From the NCBI RefSeq assembly GCF_014876185.1, contig NZ_JADALJ010000001.1, forward strand, positions 3,081,501-3,145,500: 64,000 nucleotides of DNA. The letters are read 5' to 3'. The stretch's first letter is position 1, and each line of letters opens with the position of its first letter. Below, in pieces: positions 1-7,785 of this stretch. The notes under the pieces were generated by a model. It was not told where the DNA came from, did not search any database, and saw only the letters and a list, made by a program, of their open reading frames with translations. This stretch comes from Rufibacter sp. LB8 (GTDB taxonomy: Bacteria; Bacteroidota; Bacteroidia; Cytophagales; Hymenobacteraceae). A program made the position numbers and the translations under genes.

Positions 1-295
1 GTATCTCAATAATGCTGTTGAAAGAACCTACAACTTTGATAACCTCAAAATTAGGCTCTTGCATGAACTTAGCATTAAAATAAGGCTTGACACCTTTTAA
101 GCTTTGCTCCAGTGCAAGTAGAAAGGAAGACTTACCTGTACCGTAAGACCCAATCAGGTTAAAAGCCCGGGTACCTTTTCTAAAATCATCTACCATTTGC
201 CCAACCACACGCTTTGCGTTAGGAGTAGGTATATAGAAAAAGTCCTTCTCAGTATCTCTTATGATATTTATAGAAGGCGTAAAATTATTTTGCAT
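1..295 (-). CDS. P-loop ATPase, N-terminal part, cut by the window edge
   Basis: Read on the minus strand from ATG at 295, this open frame gives about 98 residues and leaves the window at base 1. It carries a clear Walker A motif, GSYGTGKSS, at about residues 49-57, preceded by FNLI, so it is the start of a P-loop NTPase. The ATG lies inside the end of the DUF4007 gene (11-bp overlap), which suggests translational coupling. DUF4007 genes commonly sit beside ATPases and PAPS-reductase-like genes in anti-phage neighbourhoods, so a defence ATPase is the likeliest reading. The class of ATPase cannot be told from this fragment. The stretch is AT-rich compared with the rest of the window. Confidence 0.75.
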   Translation of the reverse strand, partial: MQNNFTPSINIIRDTEKDFFYIPTPNAKRVVGQMVDDFRKGTRAFNLIGSYGTGKSSFLLALEQSLKGVKPYFNAKFMQEPNFEVIKVVGSFNSIIEI

Positions 296-1196
296 AGTAC
301 AATTTGAGAATTTCTAAAGGCGCTATTTCCTTTTTAAACTGCAATTCTTTAATACCTGCTTGGTCTGTGTATGTGATAAAAGAATATGCTTCAACAGCTT
401 CTTCAATTTTACTTACTAAGCCTGATCTATTTAGCGCAAAGATGTTTCCTGGGCTATTAATATCATTCTCTAAACTGTGTAAACTTATGGAAGCACCATA
501 GGCAGGATTTGAGCAGATGGCATAAAGGAGTACTTCCGCCGGAAGAGCCAACCTCTCTGTATTCTCTATATAAAATAGATCATACCTTATCTTCTTGCCA
601 TTTTCCTCTTTTACTTGCATCATTGACTTCAACAAGCCCAACTCCGTTAATATCCCAGAAAAGCTATCTTCTATTCCATTCTTTGAATCCTCGTTGCCAG
701 ATAGATACAATTTACGGAAAACATCAAAATCATCGCCAACTGTCTTAGGATTGAAACTCAATCCTTTTTCTGTTTCTGCTTTTCGTTTTACGTAATTGAC
801 AAAAGTGTCTTTGTTGAAATGCATCTTTTCTTTTCTGAACTCATTAAAAATCAGAAAATAAGAAGACGCTAATCCTTTGCTTACTAGTTGGTAATGCAAC
901 AGCCACAGGCTTGCACTGTCTTCCAAAAACGGGTCAAAACCTTTATCACTAAAAAGAGACTCTCCAAATTCAGTAACCTCATCTTTGCTGTCTACTATGT
1001 TGAAAGCTTTCAACCAATAACGGATAGAGGCTACCATGTTCTTACCAACGCCCAAATCAACCACCGCACTTTCGCTGTGGAAGGACCCTCCTGCTTTTAT
1101 ATAGTCAAATCCCTTCTTCAACCAAAGCTGTCTACATTGAAAGGACTCATGGCCTGAAAAAGAGTATTTGATACGTAGCTCTTGCTCGCTTATCAT
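285..1196 (-). CDS. DUF4007 family protein
   Basis: This 303-residue protein opens with the signature SGHESFQCRQLWLKKG at residues 14-29, which I recognise as the DUF4007 family start. No signal peptide or membrane segment is visible, so it should be cytosolic. DUF4007 proteins are known mainly from phosphorothioation-like (Dnd) and other phage-defence loci, and their biochemical role is not established. The gene overlaps the following P-loop ATPase by 11 bp and is AT-rich, consistent with an acquired defence locus continuing past the left edge. A TACCTTTG promoter box lies about 33 bp upstream of its ATG. Confidence 0.8.
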   Translation of the reverse strand: MISEQELRIKYSFSGHESFQCRQLWLKKGFDYIKAGGSFHSESAVVDLGVGKNMVASIRYWLKAFNIVDSKDEVTEFGESLFSDKGFDPFLEDSASLWLLHYQLVSKGLASSYFLIFNEFRKEKMHFNKDTFVNYVKRKAETEKGLSFNPKTVGDDFDVFRKLYLSGNEDSKNGIEDSFSGILTELGLLKSMMQVKEENGKKIRYDLFYIENTERLALPAEVLLYAICSNPAYGASISLHSLENDINSPGNIFALNRSGLVSKIEEAVEAYSFITYTDQAGIKELQFKKEIAPLEILKLYYAK

Positions 1197-1228
1197 TCGT
1201 GTATAAAAAAGGTGATTCTGCTATATAC

Positions 1229-1236
1229 CAAAGGTA
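1229..1236 (-). promoter_or_regulatory. -7 promoter box TACCTTTG for the DUF4007 gene
   Basis: On the minus strand these bases read TACCTTTG, a perfect match to the Bacteroidota -7 consensus TAnnTTTG, ending 32 bp before the ATG at 1196. I see no good TTG -33 partner at 19-21 bp. Confidence 0.45.
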
Positions 1237-1348
1237 AGAAATCAGGGGGATATCTTACCAGTTAAACACTTGCTAAAAAGTCTAATCTGCTAAAATATTT
1301 AGCACCAGCTGATATTGAAAGAATCCCCCTTTTCATCTTACTCTCCCC

Positions 1349-2491
1349 CTACAACAGCAAACTGTCAATTCTATGCGCGTGCACCATGTGCTCGCAGGGC
1401 GACCAGCTGAAGACCGTGAAGCGGCCGTCTTGGGAGGCTACCAGGGCCAGGGCGTCGCGTTGGTCGTGCACAAACTGGGCCGCGGAGAAATGGCGGGTGC
1501 CGCCGTTCTGGGTGGGGTGAATAATGACGGGCTCGTTGCCCAGAATGGGCTCAGTGGTCATGATCTTTTCCAGGGGCGCATAGCCGTCGCGGCGCGTGAT
1601 CTTCGCCCCGAAGGCCAGGAGTTCGTGGCGGTCATTGACCACGGTGGCGCCGTCTATGGCGGTGAGGCCCGCCAGGCTTTTCACTTCCTGGGTGAGCGCG
1701 GTGAGCCACGGAGTCTGCGTTTGCTCTACCTCGGCGCCTTTCATGAGTTCAGCCAGGCCCGAGAACGCCGGGGAAATGGAGTACAGTATAGGTTGCACAA
1801 TAGATTCGCGCCAGGCCAGGGAGTCACTGGGCACCACCAGCAGCGTGCCCCCGCGCCCGTGCGCCCGCATAGACACCGCCAACTGTACCAGCACGTTCAC
1901 AGAATTATCACCGGCGAAGGGCGTGGTGATATGCAGAAGCGGCTTCATGAGACCGGGGCAGTCGGGTAGGCTGGCGCTGTGTTCGTCAATGAGTTTGATT
2001 TGGTCGCCTTTGAGCACGGCCACGTTCGCGAATTTGCCCAGCCCGTCGTCGCGACGGTGCTTGACCACCAGCAGGCCCGGCTCAGACACATCCAACACAA
2101 AGCAATAACTCATGACCGTTTGGGTGGTGCCCCAGAGATAGAGGTGTTCGCCCTCATACCACACGCCCAGGTGAATGCCCGCCCGTTCCACCCCCGGTGC
2201 CAGCTTGGCCAGAATGGTGGGCGTGAGCGGAAACCGGTGCTCAAACACCAACGGCTTGCCGGCCAGCTCAGGTGGCAGAAACGCCAGGGATATTTTAGGC
2301 GAATGCCCTTCTTCTTTGCGCAGGCTGGCCCAGAAGGCGGCATCTAAGATAGCTTCAATGATGTGTGCCGAGGGCGTGGGTGCCGCGCCGGCCATGCCGC
2401 TCTGGACCTCCAGCGCATGGTGTTGCGTGAAATGGGCCTCTACAGCCTTGGCCACGGAACGGGCCGCCTGGTACGTTGACTCTTGTTGCAT
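1349..2491 (-). CDS. DACNV-type protein with a diadenylate-cyclase-like C-terminal domain
   Basis: This 380-residue cytosolic protein has no signal peptide. The C-terminal part has the spaced motifs of DisA/CdaA diadenylate cyclases: AIDGATVV with DGA at 280-282, then GGTRHFSAAQF with GTRH at 331-334, then DALALVASQDGRFTVFSW. In active cyclases the second motif is GTRHRAA; here the second arginine is replaced by Phe, so activity is uncertain. The N-terminal ~260 residues match what databases call the DACNV sensor region in related bacteria. If active it would make cyclic di-AMP from ATP; otherwise it may bind nucleotides. It stands alone, minus strand, next to the defence-locus edge, with higher GC than that locus. 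Confidence 0.65.
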   Translation of the reverse strand: MQQESTYQAARSVAKAVEAHFTQHHALEVQSGMAGAAPTPSAHIIEAILDAAFWASLRKEEGHSPKISLAFLPPELAGKPLVFEHRFPLTPTILAKLAPGVERAGIHLGVWYEGEHLYLWGTTQTVMSYCFVLDVSEPGLLVVKHRRDDGLGKFANVAVLKGDQIKLIDEHSASLPDCPGLMKPLLHITTPFAGDNSVNVLVQLAVSMRAHGRGGTLLVVPSDSLAWRESIVQPILYSISPAFSGLAELMKGAEVEQTQTPWLTALTQEVKSLAGLTAIDGATVVNDRHELLAFGAKITRRDGYAPLEKIMTTEPILGNEPVIIHPTQNGGTRHFSAAQFVHDQRDALALVASQDGRFTVFSWSPCEHMVHAHRIDSLLL

Positions 2492-2839
2492 GGTGGTGTC
2501 TCTCTGCGCCCGGCAAACCCATGGGCGATTCCCTTTCTTAGAACGGCAGCCCTAACTTACTCACATTTGAATTCAGAGCCTGTTAAAATTTTGAGTTTAC
2601 CTCCATTGCTTGCCAGCGCCTGCCTCTGCTGACGTCCTTTTTAGCCAACCACACCGCACAGAAGCCTTAAATTGGGCGTTTGATATGCCTGGGGAAACCT
2701 GCTATACCCGCGAAAAACATCGGCCAAACCCCCATCAAACTGAGCCACTAAAAAGCCGGATATAATTCTACTGCGTGTGCATTATTTATGCGGGCGCCCT
2801 TGCTATCTTTCTTTCACCAACTAACCAACCCTTCCCCTT
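2492..2839. other. Intergenic region between divergent genes
   Basis: This is the divergent gap between the DACNV-type gene and the nuclease gene. It holds a 26-bp remnant resembling one end of the 162-bp element (2575-2600) and a promoter-like TATCTTTC at 2804-2811 (one mismatch to TAnnTTTG) about 28 bp before the nuclease ATG. I see no small gene. Confidence 0.5.
2575..2600. repeat. Solo end resembling the 162-bp element
   Basis: AGAGCCTGTTAAAATTTTGA and the following bases match the outer end of the 162-bp element at 3760 and 16255 (AGAGC, then T/A-rich, then ATTTTGA). No second end is found nearby, so this looks like a decayed or solo terminus. Confidence 0.45.
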
Positions 2840-3712
2840 ATGAAACACTTGTACAGATCTTTGCTGGCTGCCTTGGTACTGGGCTTCGGCGCTTCTTGTT
2901 CCACGGAGTACGTAGAACCCAACCAAGGCATCAGCCAGACCACGGCTTCTGACGCCACCGCCACCAAAGACAGCCACCTGGCCCTGGGCAATCCCAGCGG
3001 CGCGGGCACCAGCTACAGCAATTACCTGGTGAGTAAGCCGCAGTTTGTGATGTCGTATAACAGCTACCGGGGCACGCCCAACTGGGTGAGCTGGCATTTG
3101 AGCAGCGCCTGGGTGGGCAGCACGCCGCGCCAGGATGATTTCAGGGCAGACACTTCGTTGCCCAGCAGCTTCTACCGCGTTACGTCGGCAGATTACACCG
3201 GCAGCGGGTTTGACCGGGGCCACAACTGCCCCTCAGCCGACCGCACGCTCACGGTGGCAGACAACTCAGCCACGTTCCTGATGTCTAACATGATTCCGCA
3301 GGCGGGCACCAACAACCAGCAGACCTGGGCCGGTCTTGAGAACTACTGCCGCACCTTGATCAATGCAGGCAACGAACTCTACATCATCATGGGTAGCTAT
3401 GGCAAAGGAGGCACCGGGCTGAACGGCTACAAAGAAACCCTGGCCGCCGGCAAAGTCACCGTGCCCAACCGCATCTGGAAAGTGATAGTAGTGTTGCCCA
3501 ACGGCACCGGCGACGTGAGCCGCATCACCAGCAGCACCCGCGTGATTGCCGTGAACACACCCAACTCTACCAGCATCAGCAGCACCTGGGGCACCTACCG
3601 CACTACCGTAGACGCCATTGAGTCCGCCACCGGATACAACTTGCTGTCTAACGTGTCTGCCACCGTGCAGAGCACCATTGAGGCCCGCGTAGACAACGGC
3701 CCCACCCAATAA
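2840..3712 (+). CDS. Secreted DNA/RNA non-specific endonuclease (NucA/Serratia type), lipoprotein
   Basis: This 290-residue nuclease of the beta-beta-alpha-metal family cuts DNA and RNA without sequence specificity. The signature DRGHNCPSADR holds the general-base His128, followed by NNQQTW and LEN at about 158-168, where the metal-binding Asn and a catalytic Glu lie. The N-terminus is a lipoprotein signal with lipobox GASC (Cys20), so the enzyme should be lipidated and exported, probably surface-attached. About 220 bp downstream on the same strand lies a NuiA-type inhibitor gene, suggesting a nuclease-inhibitor pair. A hairpin terminator and a 162-bp repeat element separate the two. Likely roles are nucleic-acid scavenging or extracellular DNA degradation. 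Confidence 0.9.
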   Translation: MKHLYRSLLAALVLGFGASCSTEYVEPNQGISQTTASDATATKDSHLALGNPSGAGTSYSNYLVSKPQFVMSYNSYRGTPNWVSWHLSSAWVGSTPRQDDFRADTSLPSSFYRVTSADYTGSGFDRGHNCPSADRTLTVADNSATFLMSNMIPQAGTNNQQTWAGLENYCRTLINAGNELYIIMGSYGKGGTGLNGYKETLAAGKVTVPNRIWKVIVVLPNGTGDVSRITSSTRVIAVNTPNSTSISSTWGTYRTTVDAIESATGYNLLSNVSATVQSTIEARVDNGPTQ

Positions 3713-3724
3713 TTCTCTTTTCTT

Positions 3725-3754
3725 AAAACCGATGGTGGGTCTGCCATCGGTTTT
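3725..3754 (+). terminator. Hairpin terminator after the nuclease gene
   Basis: The 11-bp arms AAAACCGATGG and CCATCGGTTTT are perfect, with an 8-nt loop, 13 bp after the nuclease stop codon. The right arm ends in a T-run. Confidence 0.8.
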
Positions 3755-3759
3755 ATCTT

Positions 3760-3921
3760 AGAGCTTATTTAAATTTTGATTTTGCAGGCGAAAGATGGGA
3801 GCGAAAGGTTCTGGCGAAGCCATTTTTGAGCAGCATAGCAGCGCTATGGTGCGAGAAAATGGTGAAGTCAGGTTCTTTTGATGCCATATTGCAGCGCAAA
3901 AGACAAATTTAAACATGCTCT
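3760..3921 (+). repeat. 162-bp element with terminal inverted repeats, copy 1
   Basis: The ends AGAGCTTATTTAAATTT and AAATTTAAACATGCTCT are inverted repeats matching at 14 of 17 positions. A second copy of exactly the same length lies inverted at 16255-16416. An inner hairpin CATAGC-AGC-GCTATG (3834-3848) is CGTAGC/GCTACG in the other copy, so paired bases changed together. No coding capacity is seen. It behaves like a miniature inverted-repeat or REP-like element and sits exactly between the nuclease and its putative inhibitor. Confidence 0.8.
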
Positions 3922-3935
3922 AATCTTCAGATACT

Positions 3936-4319
3936 ATGTCAGGTCTACTTTCTGAGTTACGCCAACAGGTGCAAGGCCTGCTTTTTATAAGCGAGAGCGA
4001 ATCTCTGCTTGAACCCTTTGAATTGCCAATGGGCACTTCGGCCCAAACGCCTTCTGATTTTCTGTCGGCCCAAGGCCTGACTTCTGACCAACCCGTGGAG
4101 CAGGTCACCGTGCCTTACTTTTTCAGGAATATGGTGCGCGAAGACGTGGCTGGCGCAGAATTGGCGCAAGGGTTTACCGCACTGGTGCAATGGCTGGAAA
4201 GCAACTTGCAGGAACTCACGGTCTATAGATTGGGAAATGTACAGGTGCAGGCCTATGTGGTGGGAAAAGCAGAAAATGACCAATGGCTGGGTCTGAAGAC
4301 TACGCTGGTTGAAACCTGA
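3936..4319 (+). CDS. Nuclease A inhibitor (NuiA)-like protein
   Basis: This 127-residue cytosolic protein resembles Anabaena NuiA throughout: an opening like LRQQVQGLLFISESE, a mid-section with PYFF, then VYRLGNVQVQAYVVGK, and the C-terminal end LVET. In NuiA the C-terminal Glu-Thr region reaches into the NucA active site and helps ligate the metal; that end is kept here. NuiA blocks NucA-family DRGH nucleases, and just such a nuclease is encoded immediately upstream. The protein lacks a signal peptide, so it would protect the cell from nuclease retained before export. A 162-bp repeat element ending 14 bp upstream of the ATG probably separates its transcription from the nuclease gene. Confidence 0.8.
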   Translation: MSGLLSELRQQVQGLLFISESESLLEPFELPMGTSAQTPSDFLSAQGLTSDQPVEQVTVPYFFRNMVREDVAGAELAQGFTALVQWLESNLQELTVYRLGNVQVQAYVVGKAENDQWLGLKTTLVET

Positions 4320-4340
4320 GGAATACGTGCGGTATTTGGG

Positions 4341-4622
4341 CTAGACCAGTTCTTTCAAAAGGTTCTCCATGGACGTGGTGTGCAGGTAGGGCTCCAGTTG
4401 CTGCTGTGACGTGAACGTACGAACCAGGGCAATGCTGCCGCAGTGTTCCAGAAGCCAGACTTCCACGTAAAACGAGCCCACAAAATACAGACTGATGTGG
4501 CACCAGCCTTTTAAGCGGGCGTGCAGGTACCGCCCGGTGCTTTGCACATACTCAAGTTGCTCGCAGAGCGGCATTTGGCTAAACTCCTTCACTTCCATCA
4601 TCCTGCTTCGGCCTGTTGACAC
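4341..4622 (-). CDS. Hypothetical protein, 93 residues
   Basis: I do not recognise this small cytosolic protein. It has Trp41 and Trp55, two internal Cys and a hydrophobic centre (HISLYFVGSFYVEVWLL) that looks like beta strands rather than a membrane helix. The true start may be one of two Met residues at 8-9 (about 4598-4601), since the first seven residues look unlike a conserved start. It faces the nuiA-like gene, with 21 bp between stop codons. Confidence 0.5.
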   Translation of the reverse strand: MSTGRSRMMEVKEFSQMPLCEQLEYVQSTGRYLHARLKGWCHISLYFVGSFYVEVWLLEHCGSIALVRTFTSQQQLEPYLHTTSMENLLKELV

Positions 4623-4776
4623 CCCTATTTTACGCTTTTCTCTGGTTTTTTAGTGTCTGCGCCGGTGAATTTATTTCTCCCGGACCAAAGTGCGGCCTGC
4701 CCACAATATAAATGCTTACTTTGGGTTATTACTGGCAACAGGCTCTCTTAAAGGCCTTTCTCTTACTTGTACACCC

Positions 4777-5511
4777 ATGATGTTACCTTCTTCCGCTTCT
4801 AGATTTTTCCTTTTGCTAGGCGTGTTTTTCCTGGCCCAGACCGCCTTTGCCCAAGTAAACCTCAAAGACCTGGGCAAACTCAAGCAGATTGTCAACAACC
4901 CTTCGGCCACCAACCCAACTGACATTGGCGCCGCGCTCAAAGAAGCCTTGTCAATTGGCGTGAGCAAAGGGTCAGACGCGCTTTCATTAGCCGATGGTTT
5001 CTATAAAAATCCCAACGTTAAGATCCCGTTTCCGCCAGACGTGAAGCGCGTGGAGGACCGGTTGCGGCAGCTGGGCATGGGCAGTGAGGTAGACAAGTTT
5101 GTGATGGCCCTCAACCGCGCCGCCGAAGACGCTGCCACCCAGGCCAAGCCCATTTTCCTGAACGCCATCAAGCAGATGACCATACAAGACGCGGCCGCTA
5201 TTCTCAAAGGTCAGCCAGATGCCGCCACGCAATACCTTCGCCGCACCACGTCTGCCCAATTACAGGAAGCATTCCAGCCTATCATTCAGAATTCTTTGAA
5301 CAAGGTGAACGCCACCCAGTATTACAATACGCTTATCACGGCGTACAACAAGATACCGCTGGTGCAGAAAGTGAACCCCAACCTGGAGGATTACGCCACC
5401 CAGAAAGCCATGGACGGCCTGTTCACGGTGGTGGCCCAGGAGGAGCAGAACATTCGCCAGAACCCGGCGGCCCGCACCACAGAATTGCTCAAAAAGGTGT
5501 TCGGCAAATAA
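4777..5511 (+). CDS. DUF4197 domain-containing exported protein
   Basis: I start this at ATG 4777 (or 4780), because MMLPSSASRFFLLLGVFFLA followed by QTAFAQ is a standard signal peptide ending at AFA-Q; the upstream in-frame extension is not signal-like. The mature part of about 220 residues matches DUF4197: an ALKEALSIGVSKG start, helices with FYKNPNVKIPFP, and the late ATQKAMDGLFTVVAQEEQNIR segment typical of the family. It should be periplasmic, probably all helical. The function of the family is unknown. A strong hairpin terminator follows 43 bp after the stop. Confidence 0.85.
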   Translation: MMLPSSASRFFLLLGVFFLAQTAFAQVNLKDLGKLKQIVNNPSATNPTDIGAALKEALSIGVSKGSDALSLADGFYKNPNVKIPFPPDVKRVEDRLRQLGMGSEVDKFVMALNRAAEDAATQAKPIFLNAIKQMTIQDAAAILKGQPDAATQYLRRTTSAQLQEAFQPIIQNSLNKVNATQYYNTLITAYNKIPLVQKVNPNLEDYATQKAMDGLFTVVAQEEQNIRQNPAARTTELLKKVFGK

Positions 5512-5554
5512 TAACAGCGTTTGGGCAGCCCGTTTAGGATCTGGCTGGCTGGCT

Positions 5555-5596
5555 ACGTAAAAGCCTCCTTGGATTGGGCCAGGGAGGCTTTTACGT
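5555..5596. terminator. Bidirectional terminator hairpin
   Basis: The arms ACGTAAAAGCCTCC and GGAGGCTTTTACGT pair perfectly over 14 bp around a 14-nt loop. It lies between the convergent DUF4197 gene and the exported protein gene at 5648. Confidence 0.8.
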
Positions 5597-5600
5597 TCCT

Positions 5601-5638
5601 GGTTTTGGCTTCATTTTGAAAATGGAGGCCGAAAACGC
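5601..5638. repeat. 40-bp palindrome family, copy 1
   Basis: GTTTTGGCTTCATTTT and AAAATGGAGGCCGAAAAC form an imperfect palindrome, between the terminator at 5555 and the stop of the minus-strand gene at 5648. Confidence 0.85.
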
Positions 5639-5647
5639 AGTTGGTTG

Positions 5648-6259
5648 TCAGAGGCGCATTTTCACGCCCAGTGCCAGGTTGAAGATTTTGGCCGGACTCA
5701 GGTATGCTGGGTTCTGGATGTAGGAAATCAGATATTCGCCCATGGTGCCCACTTCATAATAGCCGCTAAACCGGCGCAGCCTGGACACGCGCGTAAGGTT
5801 TACCTGGCCACCCGCAAAGAGGTAGTAGTGAATGGCCGTGGAAAAGCGGTAGTACCGGTTGGGGTACCGGGCCAGAAAACGCTCAGAGGCAAAAAAATCA
5901 TCACCAAAGGTATAACTGATCTGCATGCCCAGGCTCAGCGGCTGCCAGTCAAGGGTACGTACCGGAACAGGTTTGATGGGGAAAAAGGTAGACTTGAACG
6001 CCGCCGTGTACAGCCGGTCGCCGCCGAAGCGCTTGGGCAGGTAGCCGAACGACAGATCGGTTTCCAGCCTTCGGTTGAAAGATTGCTTGCCTACACCCAC
6101 CGAGACCAACCCAATGCTGCCCGCAAACTGGGTTTTGAGGTAAAAAGAACTTAGTGGTTTCTCTGGTGTTGCCACAGAATCTGCCACGTCTTGGCCGTGG
6201 GCGGCGGCGCTCCAAAACAGACCGACCACCAGCAGCAGTAAGTTACGATGCACGTTCAT
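5648..6259 (-). CDS. Exported hypothetical protein, possible outer-membrane barrel
   Basis: The 203-residue product has a signal peptide ending in AAAHGQ. The rest alternates polar and hydrophobic residues in strand-like runs (FPIKPVPVRTLDWQPLSLGM, ISYTF, AIHYYLFAGGQVNLTRV) and ends LGVKMRL, as expected for a small beta-barrel. I do not recognise a named family. Its ATG lies one base after the stop of the metallophosphoesterase gene, so both are probably one operon and may act together at the envelope. Confidence 0.7.
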   Translation of the reverse strand: MNVHRNLLLLVVGLFWSAAAHGQDVADSVATPEKPLSSFYLKTQFAGSIGLVSVGVGKQSFNRRLETDLSFGYLPKRFGGDRLYTAAFKSTFFPIKPVPVRTLDWQPLSLGMQISYTFGDDFFASERFLARYPNRYYRFSTAIHYYLFAGGQVNLTRVSRLRRFSGYYEVGTMGEYLISYIQNPAYLSPAKIFNLALGVKMRL

Positions 6260-6260
6260 A

Positions 6261-7076
6261 TCAGTAGTCTATTCTTTCTAGTTGGTAGCCGCCTTTCCAG
6301 AGTTTGAGCAGGGTAAACCCCCTTTTCTTAACGGTGGTGGTCACGTGGTAGAGAATGGAAGGGTCATCATATTTGGTCTCGGTCATCCAGCCGTGGCGGT
6401 GGCCGTGCAGACTTAAGGGCACTACCTTGCTTTCTGCCAAGGTGCGGTGGTACGGCAGCTCCAATTGCTGGTCAAAATCGCCGTCAAACGGGGGCACATG
6501 CGACAGCACCACGGCCTGCGACCACGTTGCCTCTGGCGCGGGCTGGAGTTCCTGCTGCAGCCAGGTAAGGTCAGGCACCTGCCCGTTGAACCCGTACTCG
6601 CGGCCGTTGGTGTCTATAAAAACCAGCTTAGTGTGCCCGTAGACCACAGAATAGTTGAAGTTGCCGTACATCTGCTGGTACACGGTGCGGGCGTTGCCCA
6701 GCATGTCATGGTTGCCAATCACGGTGAGGTACGGGTATTTCAGGCGCTTCATGATGTCATGCACCCATTTGAATTCCTGTGATAGCCCAAAGTCTGAGAT
6801 GTCACCCAAATGCACCACCAAATCAATGTCTGGGATGGAGTTGGCCTTTTCCACGAAGTCTACGGTGGCATCATAAAACCGCTGCGTGTCGCCCATGACC
6901 AGTAACCGAAGGGTGTCTTTGGGCGTCTGGGTTTGTAGACGATTGAGGTTTTTCTGGGTGAGGTTCCGCTCGCTGGCAGTGAGCCTGACTTGGTTGGGGT
7001 GGTATTCAAATAGCTCTTCGCAGCCAATGGCAGAAAAAAGCAGGAATAGCAAAAGCAGGAAGGAGACGCGTTTCAT
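6261..7076 (-). CDS. Metallophosphoesterase lipoprotein
   Basis: I start this at the internal Met at 7076, which gives MKRVSFLLLLFLLFSAIGC, a lipoprotein signal with lipobox AIGC (Cys19). The calcineurin-like metal motifs are all present in order: VMGDTQ, HLGDISD, IGNHDM, LSHVPP and LHGHRHG. The enzyme should hydrolyse a phosphate ester in the periplasm with two metal ions; the substrate cannot be read from sequence. It is first in a two-gene operon with the exported protein at 5648. Confidence 0.88.
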   Translation of the reverse strand: MKRVSFLLLLFLLFSAIGCEELFEYHPNQVRLTASERNLTQKNLNRLQTQTPKDTLRLLVMGDTQRFYDATVDFVEKANSIPDIDLVVHLGDISDFGLSQEFKWVHDIMKRLKYPYLTVIGNHDMLGNARTVYQQMYGNFNYSVVYGHTKLVFIDTNGREYGFNGQVPDLTWLQQELQPAPEATWSQAVVLSHVPPFDGDFDQQLELPYHRTLAESKVVPLSLHGHRHGWMTETKYDDPSILYHVTTTVKKRGFTLLKLWKGGYQLERIDY

Positions 7077-7096
7077 TTTACTCAGATGATCTTGCA

Positions 7097-7104
7097 CAAA
7101 AGTA
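7097..7104 (-). promoter_or_regulatory. -7 promoter box TACTTTTG for the metallophosphoesterase operon
   Basis: The minus strand reads TACTTTTG, matching TAnnTTTG, 20 bp before the chosen ATG at 7076. This also argues for the internal start, because the longer reading would begin inside the box. No clear -33 partner. Confidence 0.45.
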
Positions 7105-7337
7105 CCTGTACAATATTACTGACATGTTATATTCACGCTACCCCTACGCTATCATTCAGGAAACCTTCTTTGCCATTATTGCTACAAACAATTTAATTCG
7201 TTGAACTTTAGCTATTTGAAGCAACACTTTCTTGCAAATCACTTATTGGAAACGAAGTATCTTTCAGGAAAGCACTGGCTACAGCCGAAGCGCTTGTGCC
7301 GTTCCACTTCTTGCACATTTTTAATCACGCACCCACT

Positions 7338-7379
7338 TGCGTTTTCGCTCCCATTTCCAGTTTAGAGCCCGAAAACGCA
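7338..7379. repeat. 40-bp palindrome family, copy 2
   Basis: The outer arms TGCGTTTTCG and CGAAAACGCA pair perfectly; the centre CATTTCCAGTTTAGAG has decayed. The decayed centre is shared with copy 3. Confidence 0.85.
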
Positions 7380-7680
7380 CTTCGCCTTTAGAGAAAGCAG
7401 CTAGTGAAAATCTTCCGCAAGGCTGGTTGAAATTTATGATGACAAAGCAGGAATTCTGGTCCGGACAAGTGAAGGAACCGCATTTCAGCAGAAGTCGCAT
7501 ATGAATTTGAAAAGCTGTTTTCAGGCAGGTCCCTTTTTCAGTTAGCCACCAGAAAGTCAGAGACTTCCACTCCAGCAGTTCGGAGTCACCCTCCGGAAGA
7601 CTCCGAACAACTTAAGGAAGACTCCGGACAACACCTATCCTGTAAGCCGAATACAAAGCCAGAAATTGAAAACTCTCAGC

Positions 7681-7722
7681 TGCGTTTTGGCCTCCGTTTC
7701 CAGTTTAGAGCCCTAAAACGCA
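7681..7722. repeat. 40-bp palindrome family, copy 3
   Basis: TGCGTTTTGGCCTCCGTTTC opposite TTTAGAGCCCTAAAACGCA. The TTTCCAGTTTAGAGCCC half is the same as in copy 2, 340 bp away, so one may derive from the other. Confidence 0.85.
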
Positions 7723-7785
7723 AGTTTCAGCAGAAAGCTTTCTTCCTGTTGAATGATGAGTTAGGGGTGGGCATCCGCTTTCAGG

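Larger units (their letters stand above)
7077..7785. other. Long non-coding region with two related palindromes
   Basis: No credible gene in about 700 bp. It holds a TACTTTTG promoter box at the right edge of the metallophosphoesterase gene, two copies of the palindrome family (7338-7379 and 7681-7722) and a short direct repeat GGAAGACTCCGAACAAC / GGAAGACTCCGGACAAC between 7597 and 7633. Confidence 0.6.
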
